Shown here: piece by piece, positions 1-5,667 of the stretch
Layout: each line of letters opens with the position of its first letter
How positions within the stretch are numbered: the first letter of the stretch is position 1
Assembly (NCBI GenBank): GCA_013695335.1
Contig: JACDAR010000353.1
Location: forward strand, 1 to 7,540
From: Rubrobacter sp.
GTDB taxonomy: Bacteria; Actinomycetota; Rubrobacteria; Rubrobacterales; Rubrobacteraceae
Direction: 5' to 3'
Length of the DNA: 7,540 bases
Position numbers and translations under genes: made by a program
The notes under the pieces: model-generated
Database searches by the model: none
What the model was told of the DNA's origin: nothing
Seen by the model: the letters and a program-made list of their open reading frames with translations, nothing else

Positions 1-19
1 CGGCGGTCTGGAGAGGAAT

Positions 20-967
20 ATGCAGGGAATGGCGTTAGATCTACCGGTCGGATATTACCTGGAGCGGGACCCGGATCTGCTCTTCTTACGCAGGTCGGAT
101 GGGTCCATGGTTACGGCATTCAGCGCCAGGGGAGCCAGCTCTGAGGCAATCCGGAGTGCGGCCCAGGAGATAGATTCAGGGGGCCTCCCCCGTGGGATGG
201 GTTCCCCGGCGCAGCCCCACCTGTGGGCGCGATGCTTCGGGCGCTTCGAGCTTTTCAGGGATGGAAAGGCAGTTTCTCTGGGGCGCAACGGCAGGGCACA
301 GGCCATACTCAAGTACCTGCTGGCGAACCGCGTGCGCCCTGTATCCCAGGACTACCTGATGGGCTGGATGTGGCCAGAGTCCAACGCCAAGAAAGCCAAG
401 TGGTCCCTGAACTCCGCAGTCCATGCGCTGCGCAAGATCCTCGGAGAATGCCCGGTGTCGGAAAACTACGTTCTGCTCGAAGAGGGGCGCTATCGCCTGA
501 GCCCAGCGGTGCGCGTATCCACCGACGTCAACGAGTTCGACGACCGCTACGATCAGGGGCGTCTTCTGGAGAAGGAAGGCAGGATCGCCGAGGCGGCAGC
601 CGAGTACGAAGCTGCGCTCGCCCTGTACAGGGACGACTTCCTCATCGAAGACCTCTACGAGGACTGGACCATGATCGAACGCGAGCGCCTGTCCAACGCC
701 TACATAGACATACTGTGCAGGCTCGCCGTTCACTACGACAAGGCCGAAAAGAACGAGGAGTGCGTCAGGGCTTGCTACCAGATACTGGAGAAGGATCGCT
801 GCCACGAGAACAGCCACCGCCTGCTAATGGAATGCTACATTCGATTGGGACTACGGGCCAGAGCCTTGCAGCAATACAGGTTGTGCGAACGCATCCTGGA
901 TCGGAAATACGGCCTGGAGCCTTCGCCTGAGACAAGGGCTCTCTATAACAGATTCCTGAAATGCTGA
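20..967 (+). CDS. SARP/BTAD-family transcriptional regulator (stand-alone)
   Basis: A 315-residue cytoplasmic DNA-binding regulator. Residues 69-162 read as a winged-helix OmpR/SARP-type DNA-binding domain (CFGRFELFRDGKAVSLGR, then the KAKWSLNSAVHALRKIL recognition-helix region). Residues 170-313 read as a bacterial transcriptional activator domain (BTAD), a TPR-like helical domain that starts at DVNEFDD and closes with ALQQYRLCERIL and GLEPSPETRALY. No NB-ARC ATPase or sensor domain follows, so this is the short SARP form. Residues 8-40 (LPVGYYLERDPDLLFLRRSD...) form a small extra N-terminal segment that, from memory, recurs in Rubrobacter BTAD proteins. Start: ATG at 20 follows GAGAGGA with very tight spacing. 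ATG at 29 would give better spacing, and the frame stays open to the window edge, so the true start could be either of these or upstream. Target genes are unknown; the nearby genes give no firm link. Confidence 0.85.
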   Translation: MQGMALDLPVGYYLERDPDLLFLRRSDGSMVTAFSARGASSEAIRSAAQEIDSGGLPRGMGSPAQPHLWARCFGRFELFRDGKAVSLGRNGRAQAILKYLLANRVRPVSQDYLMGWMWPESNAKKAKWSLNSAVHALRKILGECPVSENYVLLEEGRYRLSPAVRVSTDVNEFDDRYDQGRLLEKEGRIAEAAAEYEAALALYRDDFLIEDLYEDWTMIERERLSNAYIDILCRLAVHYDKAEKNEECVRACYQILEKDRCHENSHRLLMECYIRLGLRARALQQYRLCERILDRKYGLEPSPETRALYNRFLKC

Positions 968-1004
968 AGCGTTCTGGCAAATCACCAGCCACAACGGAGA
1001 GACG

Positions 1005-1391
1005 ATGAGCAAACCCGTCCAGTTTCAGGAATGGCCCGAGAGCCTGGACGTTCCTTATGGACCGTACCGGGCGGTGGTCGAGCGGGTTGTAGACGGTGAC
1101 ACCGTCCATGTAATGGCGTCGCTCGGCATGGACGAGTACGCATACCGGATGATCCGCATTCAAGGCGCCTTCGCCCCCGAGCTGTTCTCCGGCCCGCCTG
1201 AGGAGAGAGAACGCGGGAAGGCCGCCAGAGATTTCCTCGTCAGCCTCGTGCCGCCCGGGACAAAGTGCAGGCTCACCACCCAGCGCGACACGACAACCTT
1301 CGGCCGGTACGTAGCCTCCATAGAACTCGAAGACGGCACAGACGTGGCCACGGCCCTGATCGAAGCCGGCCACGCCACCCCGCAGCCCTGA
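1005..1391 (+). CDS. Staphylococcal nuclease-like (SNase/thermonuclease domain) protein
   Basis: A 128-residue protein made almost wholly of an SNase fold (OB-fold; the family cleaves DNA/RNA phosphodiesters using calcium). Visible landmarks: VVDGDTV at 29-34 supplies the first metal Asp (D32); RIQGAFAPEL at 51-60 supplies the catalytic Arg (R51) and Glu (E59) with the usual eight-residue spacing; TTFGRYVASIELEDG at 97-111 supplies the second catalytic Arg (R101). The position matching the second metal Asp of S. aureus nuclease (D40) is F56, which is odd. No signal peptide or membrane segment is seen, so unlike the classic secreted enzyme it is probably cytoplasmic. GGAGAG lies just upstream of the ATG with short spacing. 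It sits 37 bases after the BTAD regulator on the same strand and could be cotranscribed with it. The fold call is firm; nuclease activity is uncertain. Confidence 0.8.
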   Translation: MSKPVQFQEWPESLDVPYGPYRAVVERVVDGDTVHVMASLGMDEYAYRMIRIQGAFAPELFSGPPEERERGKAARDFLVSLVPPGTKCRLTTQRDTTTFGRYVASIELEDGTDVATALIEAGHATPQP

Positions 1392-1406
1392 TCCCCATTA
1401 AACAGA

Positions 1407-1422
1407 TCCGCGAACCCGCGGA
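1407..1422. terminator. Candidate two-way terminator hairpin between convergent genes
   Basis: TCCGCG-AACC-CGCGGA forms a perfect 6-bp, mostly GC stem with a four-base loop. It sits in the 44-base gap between two convergent genes (nuclease on +, metallophosphoesterase on -), where a shared terminator is expected. There is no long T run on the + side (GCCCGTTATCC follows); the - side has a weak TCTGTTTA. Position is the main support; strength as an intrinsic terminator is uncertain. Confidence 0.5.
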
Positions 1423-1435
1423 GCCCGTTATCCTG

Positions 1436-2224
1436 CTACTCGGCCCTTCCCCGGTATACGCGCTCGATGCTGACGGCGCGGCGGTTCTCCACGTCTATCC
1501 CGATCAGAACCGCGTTCAGGTCGGCAGGGCCTTTTGCCACAGAGAGGCCGGAGATTCGCTCTCCCAGAAAGAGACCTAAGAATTGATCCCCGTTAAATCC
1601 TATGACGCCAGCCGGATCTCCCGTCATGCCAACGTCCGTCGCATACGCTGTCCCGCCTTCGAGTACATCGAGGTCAGCGGTCGGGACGTGCGTGTGAGTT
1701 CCGACCACCACCTGCGCCCGCCCCGCCAGATGTCGTCCCATGGCCAGTTTCTCGCTCGTTGCCTCGGCATGTACGTCTACCAGAACCACGTCCGCGCCCG
1801 AAGATCTGAGTTCCTCCATAGCCCGGTCAGCCGCCGCGAACGGCGAGCGCAGTCTATTGTCCAGAAACACCCTTCCCTGTACGTTGGCGACCCCGACACG
1901 AGCCCCATCCGCCTCGAACACGCCCCAGCCACGCCCCGGCGCATTCTCTTTGAGGTTGGCTGGCCGCACGATGCGCGGCTCCGCTTCCAGAAACGTCCCG
2001 TCGTCCGCGTCGAAGGCGTGGTTTCCGAGAGTGAGAAAGTCCACGGTATTCAGGAGATCCGCCCCGCTCTCGGCGCTGATGCCCCTGCCGCCCGGCGCGG
2101 AGTTCTCCCCGTTCGCCACCACGGCGTCGAGGTTCAGCTCCCGCCGCAAACCCGGAACGAAATCCCGGACGGCTGCGCACCCGGAATCGCCGACGACATC
2201 GCCTATGAAGAGTAGCCGGAACAA
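1436..2224 (-). CDS. YmdB-family metallophosphoesterase (TIGR00282 type)
   Basis: A 262-residue protein, matching the family's usual length of about 260. The whole chain is one calcineurin-like phosphoesterase domain with the YmdB signatures in order: FIGDVVGDSG at 6-15 (D9), VVANGENSAPGG at 35-46 (E40, N41), TLGNHAFD at 65-72 (N68, H69), RPANL at 87-91, VDVHAEATSEK at 149-159 (H152), VGTHTHVPTAD at 174-184 (H177, H179) and TDVGMTGDP. These are the expected ligands of a two-metal centre. Family members such as Bacillus YmdB hydrolyse 2',3'-cyclic nucleotides; Deinococcus DR1281 is another homologue. The only usable start is TTG at 2224: an in-frame stop lies two codons upstream, and MFRLLFIGD matches the family's N-terminus. 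The ribosome site is weak, and the start lies 17 bases after the MOSC gene's stop, so it is probably translated from the same mRNA. The substrate in this organism is not shown by the sequence. Confidence 0.92.
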   Translation of the reverse strand: MFRLLFIGDVVGDSGCAAVRDFVPGLRRELNLDAVVANGENSAPGGRGISAESGADLLNTVDFLTLGNHAFDADDGTFLEAEPRIVRPANLKENAPGRGWGVFEADGARVGVANVQGRVFLDNRLRSPFAAADRAMEELRSSGADVVLVDVHAEATSEKLAMGRHLAGRAQVVVGTHTHVPTADLDVLEGGTAYATDVGMTGDPAGVIGFNGDQFLGLFLGERISGLSVAKGPADLNAVLIGIDVENRRAVSIERVYRGRAE

Positions 2225-2241
2225 CTGCTATATCTTCACTT

Positions 2242-2718
2242 TCACGGCAGGCGCTTTGGCGCTTCGAGCGGCACTATCTCATCTTGTGGGCGTATGAAAC
2301 CTCCCTCAACGACCCTGGCGCAGATGCCGCCACGGCGTTTCAGGGCACGCGTCATGCCCGGCTCCGTAAGATCCTGGACGTGACGGCACGGCGGGCGTGG
2401 TCTGTCGTATTTCAGGGTGACTTCCCCGACCCGGAACCGCGTCCCGCGCAGATCCTCAAGCCGCACGCCGCGGGTGATGATGTTGCGACGGTGTTCGCCG
2501 TTCTCGATTCCGAGTCCTTCAGACCGGATCTCATCGAGATCCTCGGCTTCGATCAGGGTGACCTCGCAAACGTCTCCGTACCGCGTCCAGTAGCCCGTAC
2601 CCTTGCAATACCGGTCGCCCTCTAAGCCACAGCCTTCGAGCGCCCGTACCTCATCCACGCGCCGCATATCGGCGCTGCCCTCCGAAGTTATATAAATCTC
2701 CTCGACCGTTCCGGCCAT
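2242..2718 (-). CDS. MOSC-domain protein
   Basis: A 158-residue stand-alone MOSC (molybdenum cofactor sulfurase C-terminal) domain. Signatures: GLEGDRYCKGTGYW at 31-44, VTLIEAEDLDEI at 53-64, GEHRRNIITRGV at 74-85, and RPRPPCRHVQ at 106-115, whose C111 is the conserved cysteine thought to carry or transfer sulfur or bind the metal cofactor. Proteins of this kind are inferred to handle sulfur or molybdenum cofactor, or to form N-hydroxylated-substrate reductases (YiiM/YuaB-like); the exact role here is unknown. Start: ATG at 2718 has a strong ribosome site (GAAGGAG, 5 bases upstream) and the family-like MAGTVEEIYI N-terminus. The open frame runs on to 2853, but those 45 residues do not resemble the family and would cross the divergent promoter, so the longer start is rejected. 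It is the first gene of a two-gene unit with the YmdB-type gene. Confidence 0.87.
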   Translation of the reverse strand: MAGTVEEIYITSEGSADMRRVDEVRALEGCGLEGDRYCKGTGYWTRYGDVCEVTLIEAEDLDEIRSEGLGIENGEHRRNIITRGVRLEDLRGTRFRVGEVTLKYDRPRPPCRHVQDLTEPGMTRALKRRGGICARVVEGGFIRPQDEIVPLEAPKRLP

Positions 2719-2723
2719 TCCCA

Positions 2724-2730
2724 CTCCTTC
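2724..2730 (-). promoter_or_regulatory. Shine-Dalgarno site deciding the MOSC gene start
   Basis: On the minus strand GAAGGAG stands five bases before the ATG at 2718. It favours this start over the in-frame start at 2853, which has no comparable site. Confidence 0.8.
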
Positions 2731-2797
2731 GTAAAAAGTCGGATCAAAAGCACACCGGGCAATATTACCAACCGGCGCCGCCCAAGTTCCCACCGTG

Positions 2798-2826
2798 TTG
2801 ACACTTGCCAGGATTGGTATGACAAT
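2798..2826 (+). promoter_or_regulatory. Promoter of the fadR-like operon (leaderless)
   Basis: A perfect -35 box TTGACA (2798-2803), a 17-base spacer and a -10 box GACAAT (2821-2826, four of six matches, with the key A and final T in place). Transcription would start near 2832-2834, only one to three bases before the GTG at 2835. No Shine-Dalgarno site precedes that GTG, so the mRNA is probably leaderless. A further short dyad GTGT-TG-ACAC (2795-2804) overlaps the -35 box. Confidence 0.6.
2815..2825 (+). promoter_or_regulatory. Predicted FadR-type operator
   Basis: TGGTATGACAA fits the FadR-subfamily GntR operator pattern TnGTnnnACnA at every fixed position, centred on 2820. It overlaps the -10 box of the operon promoter, and the first gene of that operon encodes a FadR-type regulator, so autorepression by blocking RNA polymerase is the simplest reading. 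A related half-site, TTGGTAATATTG on the minus strand (2760-2771), lies at a possible -10 box (TAATAT, 2762-2767) for the divergent MOSC gene. Confidence 0.6.
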
Positions 2827-2834
2827 ATTGTGGG

Positions 2835-3572
2835 GTGAGGGAACGGGCGCCACGGACGAGGCTGAGGGACCGGGCGGCGGAGCAACTCCTTGACATGGTC
2901 ATCACGGGTGGCCTGAGTCCTGGGGATCGTCTTCCGCCCGAGCGCGAGCTTGTGGATCGGCTCGGTGTGAGCCGAACCGTGGTGAGGGAGGCGCTGAACC
3001 TGCTTGAAGCGCGTGGGATCGTGAGCATCGAACACGGTCGGGGTGCTGTCGTCAGTGGCGGAAGCACGGACGCCTTGCGCGCCACGCTCGGCTTCTTGCT
3101 GCGGTTGAGGGGGGAGACGCTTTGGGAGCTTCTGGAGATGCGGCGAATCCTTGAGGTCGAGATCTCCGGCCTCGCGGCAGACCGGGCCAGCGTGGAAGAC
3201 ATAGCGGCTATGCGTGAGCAGATAGACCGAATGCGCGACCTCATAGACACGCCGGAAGGATACGTGGACGCTGACGTGGAGTTCCACGCGCTTCTCGCGC
3301 GAACCGCGCGCAACGGCGTACTCCTGACGATGCTCGAACCCGTGGTTGACCTGTTGCGGGCCAGCCGTGAGGTGAGCGCCTCCCGGCCAGGCAGCGCCAG
3401 GCGCGCCCTCGGTGAGCACGAAAAGATATTGCGCCGCATCGAGGAGGGAGACGCCGAAGGAGCGCGGCGTGAGATGCGTGTCCACCTCGAGAACACGGCG
3501 GAGGATATCGAGTCCGCGCTCGACGAAGGTGACATCGAAGATATGAAAACCTGGGAGAAGGAGGGGATATGA
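2835..3572 (+). CDS. FadR-subfamily GntR transcriptional regulator
   Basis: A 245-residue repressor of the FadR/FCD class. Residues 9-75 form the GntR winged helix (AAEQLLDMVITGGLSPGDRL, PPERELVDRLGVSRTVVREA, then EHGRGAVVS as the wing). Residues 85-230 form the all-helical FCD ligand domain. Its metal-site residues are visible: D147 and H151 in DADVEFH, H195 in GEHEKIL and H217 in VHLENT. FCD domains with this D/H/H/H set bind a divalent metal and often a carboxylate effector, which fits control of a sugar-acid operon; the effector is inferred, not shown. Start: GTG at 2835 is the earliest start after the in-frame TGA at 2820, and the next Met (residue 21) lies inside the DNA-binding domain, so GTG is needed. 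It overlaps the next gene by ATGA and heads a four-gene operon. Confidence 0.92.
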   Translation: MRERAPRTRLRDRAAEQLLDMVITGGLSPGDRLPPERELVDRLGVSRTVVREALNLLEARGIVSIEHGRGAVVSGGSTDALRATLGFLLRLRGETLWELLEMRRILEVEISGLAADRASVEDIAAMREQIDRMRDLIDTPEGYVDADVEFHALLARTARNGVLLTMLEPVVDLLRASREVSASRPGSARRALGEHEKILRRIEEGDAEGARREMRVHLENTAEDIESALDEGDIEDMKTWEKEGI

Positions 3573-4510
3573 AAGCGAACGACCTGCTGGCTGGCCTCGG
3601 CCTGCCTGGCCGCGACCTCGTGGATCTTCCCGAATCGGAGAAGCGTTTTCCCGATGGGGCGCAGTACCGGGTGGAGATACCTAGCGTCGAAGGGCCGCGT
3701 GTATTGGAGGCGGTGCTGGACGAGGCGGAGAAGCGCGGGGTGCAGTTGCACAGGATCTCTCAGGGGTCCGGGATCATGCTTCTGACGGACTCCGAGATCC
3801 GGGAGATGTGCGCGATGGCGCGAGAGGCCGACCTTGAACTCTCGCTGTTCGTCGGGCCGCGCGCCTCGTGGGAGACTGGGGCGTCCGTGATCTCCGGCGC
3901 GGGCAAGACGCTGGGGGCGCAGCATCGCGGTCAGGACCAGCTCGCCTACGCCCTCGAAGACGTGCTGCGCGGCGTGAGCCTCGGGCTGCGCGGCGTTCTC
4001 GTCGCAGATGCGGGACTGCTCTGGGTGCTGCGGGATCTCAAGGCGAACGGGGATCTGCCGGAAGACCTCGTCGTCAAGGTATCCGTGCAGCTATCTGCGG
4101 CGAATGCCGCAGCGATCAAGGCTATGGAAGACCTCGGGGCTGATACTTACAACGTGCCGACTGACCTCTCCCTGGCGCAGCTCGCATCGATACGGGCTGT
4201 TTCTAACCTCCCGCTTGACGTGTACGTGGAGGTTCCTGACGATTTCGGCGGGTTCGTGCGGCATTATGAGATTCCGGATCTCGTCCGCGTCGCGGCGCCG
4301 GTGTTCGTGAAGTTCGGGTTGCGGAACGCGCCGAACATCTACCCGAGTGGGACGCACCTTGAGCCGACGGCCATCGCGCTCGGCCGCGAGCGGGTACGGC
4401 GCGCGGAGATCGGGCTTTCCATGCTGGAACGCTACTACCCTGGTGCGGAGACTACCGAACGTGGCGCGAGCTTCCCAGGCATCCCCGTCGAGGCAAAGGA
4501 GATTGCATGA
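3569..4510 (+). CDS. Conserved uncharacterised TIM-barrel-like protein (U32-peptidase-like in some annotations)
   Basis: A 313-residue soluble protein with no characterised function that I recognise. I read eight beta strands in order, each followed by a helix: YRVEIPS (33-39), VQLHRISQG (58-66), LELSLFVGPR (89-98), GVLVADAG (142-149), LVVKVSVQL (167-175), ADTYNVPTD (191-199), LDVYVEVPDD (216-225) and APVFVKFGLRN (243-253). That is a TIM barrel. Polar residues cluster at the strand ends where active sites sit: E36, H61, R62, Q65, R98, D147, K170, Q174, N195, D199, E221, D225, K248, R252, N253. I recall close actinobacterial homologues being labelled peptidase U32. However, the chain has a single Cys and lacks the Cys-containing U32 signature, so protease activity is doubtful. 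It starts inside the regulator's stop codon (ATGA) after a strong AAGGAGG (3558-3564), and its stop overlaps the dehydratase start. Its place suggests an enzyme step in sugar-acid breakdown. Confidence 0.75.
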   Translation: MKANDLLAGLGLPGRDLVDLPESEKRFPDGAQYRVEIPSVEGPRVLEAVLDEAEKRGVQLHRISQGSGIMLLTDSEIREMCAMAREADLELSLFVGPRASWETGASVISGAGKTLGAQHRGQDQLAYALEDVLRGVSLGLRGVLVADAGLLWVLRDLKANGDLPEDLVVKVSVQLSAANAAAIKAMEDLGADTYNVPTDLSLAQLASIRAVSNLPLDVYVEVPDDFGGFVRHYEIPDLVRVAAPVFVKFGLRNAPNIYPSGTHLEPTAIALGRERVRRAEIGLSMLERYYPGAETTERGASFPGIPVEAKEIA

Positions 4511-5667
4511 AGATCACGGACGTAGAGACCTTCGTCGTCGGCACGGAGTGGCGCAACCTGACCATCGTGCGCCTGCACACCGACGATGGTCTAACGGGCC
4601 TCGGCGAAGCGCGGATGGTGAACCACACAGATGCGCTGGTTGGCTATCTGAAAGAGGCGGCCCCGCGTCACATCGTCGGCCACGACCCGTTTCGCATCGA
4701 GGAGCTGGTGAAGAAGCTCGGCCGCGACGACTTCTCGCGGGCCGGCGAGGTTATGAGCACCGGCATCGCCGCCTTCGAGACGGCGTGCTGGGACATAGTG
4801 GGCAAGGCTTTGGATCAACCGGTCTACAACCTCTTCGGCGGTCCCGTGCGCGGCCGCGTGAAAGCCTACGCCAACGGCTGGTACAGGGTCGAGCGCGAAC
4901 CCGAAGAGTTTCACGAGGCCGCGAAGAAGGTCGTCGAACGTGGCTACAAGGCGCTGAAACTCGACCCATTCGGGCCTGGACACTACGAGATGGAGCGAAA
5001 CGAGAAGCTGCGGGCGGTGTCGCTCGTCGAGGCCGTGCGCGACGCCATCGGGCCTGAGCCGGAGATACTGCTTGAGATGCACGGTCGCTTCTCACCCGCG
5101 ACAGCCATCGAGATGGCCAGGATGATGGAGCCGTACGGCCTGGGATGGGTCGAGGAGCCCGTGCCTCCCGTGAACCTGAAGGCACTCAAGAAAGCCTCGG
5201 ACGGCATAAACTCGACCGTGGCGACGGGAGAGCGTATCCACCAGCGCCTCGAATATCGTGAGGTCTTCGAGATGCAGGCTGCTGACGTGATACAGCCGGA
5301 CATCAGCCACATCGGTGGGTTGCTCGAAACGAGGAAGCTCGCGGCGTGGGCCGACGCTTACTACGTGACGGTCGCGCCGCACAACGTGGGGGGGCAGATC
5401 AACACTGCTGCAGCCCTCCACCTGGCCGCCTGCACTACGAACTTCCGCATCCAGGAATACTTCAACGACTTCGCCGACCCTTGGGTGAAGGAGACTGCCA
5501 CGGGCCTCCCCGAAGTCGTTGATGGCTACTTCGAGCTGCCGAAAGGCCCCGGCCTCGGCGTCGAGCTGAACGAAGAAACCATAGCGGCCCACCCTAAACA
5601 GGACGTCCACTTCAACCTTTTCGCGGAAGGATGGGAGCGGCGCGGTGAGCAGGAACAGGTGAAGTGA
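4507..5667 (+). CDS. Enolase-superfamily sugar-acid dehydratase (mandelate racemase group, D-galactonate-dehydratase-like)
   Basis: A 386-residue enzyme: capping domain 1-120, then a modified TIM barrel to about 350, with a C-terminal return strand ending GPGLGVEL. Catalytic residues line up with E. coli D-galactonate dehydratase at a constant +7 offset (from memory): metal ligands E190, E216 and E242 in LLEMHGRFSP, WVEEPVPP and ATGERIH; general acid/base H192 and H292 (VAPHNVGG); and E317 (RIQEYF). The first metal ligand is Glu where galactonate dehydratase has Asp. The second strand reads KALKLDPFG, so the mandelate-racemase KxK base motif is absent, as in dehydratases. The likely reaction is removal of water from an aldonate to give a 2-keto-3-deoxy acid. 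The exact sugar cannot be read from sequence, so no gene symbol is given. AAAGGAG (4495-4501) precedes the ATG, which overlaps the previous stop by ATGA. Confidence 0.88.
   Translation: MKITDVETFVVGTEWRNLTIVRLHTDDGLTGLGEARMVNHTDALVGYLKEAAPRHIVGHDPFRIEELVKKLGRDDFSRAGEVMSTGIAAFETACWDIVGKALDQPVYNLFGGPVRGRVKAYANGWYRVEREPEEFHEAAKKVVERGYKALKLDPFGPGHYEMERNEKLRAVSLVEAVRDAIGPEPEILLEMHGRFSPATAIEMARMMEPYGLGWVEEPVPPVNLKALKKASDGINSTVATGERIHQRLEYREVFEMQAADVIQPDISHIGGLLETRKLAAWADAYYVTVAPHNVGGQINTAAALHLAACTTNFRIQEYFNDFADPWVKETATGLPEVVDGYFELPKGPGLGVELNEETIAAHPKQDVHFNLFAEGWERRGEQEQVK

Noticed and set aside
176..817. A 213-codon minus-strand frame opposite the BTAD regulator
   Set aside because: It is a shadow frame; the plus-strand product has two clear domains over the same bases.
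2719..2853. Longer N-terminus for the MOSC protein starting at 2853
   Set aside because: It would run through the divergent promoter and overlap the regulator gene start. The extra 45 residues look non-coding, while ATG 2718 has a strong ribosome site.
2765..3925. A 386-codon open frame on the minus strand opposite the FadR-type gene
   Set aside because: It is antisense to two well-supported genes, is rich in Ser/Arg low-complexity composition typical of a GC-rich shadow frame, and shows no domain.
3569..4510. Calling the barrel protein a genuine U32 collagenase-type peptidase
   Set aside because: The Cys-containing U32 signature is not present (only one Cys, at residue 81), and the operon context is metabolic.
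4347..5057. A 236-codon plus-strand frame overlapping the barrel protein and dehydratase genes
   Set aside because: It is Arg-rich with no motif, and it lies out of frame over two well-supported genes.
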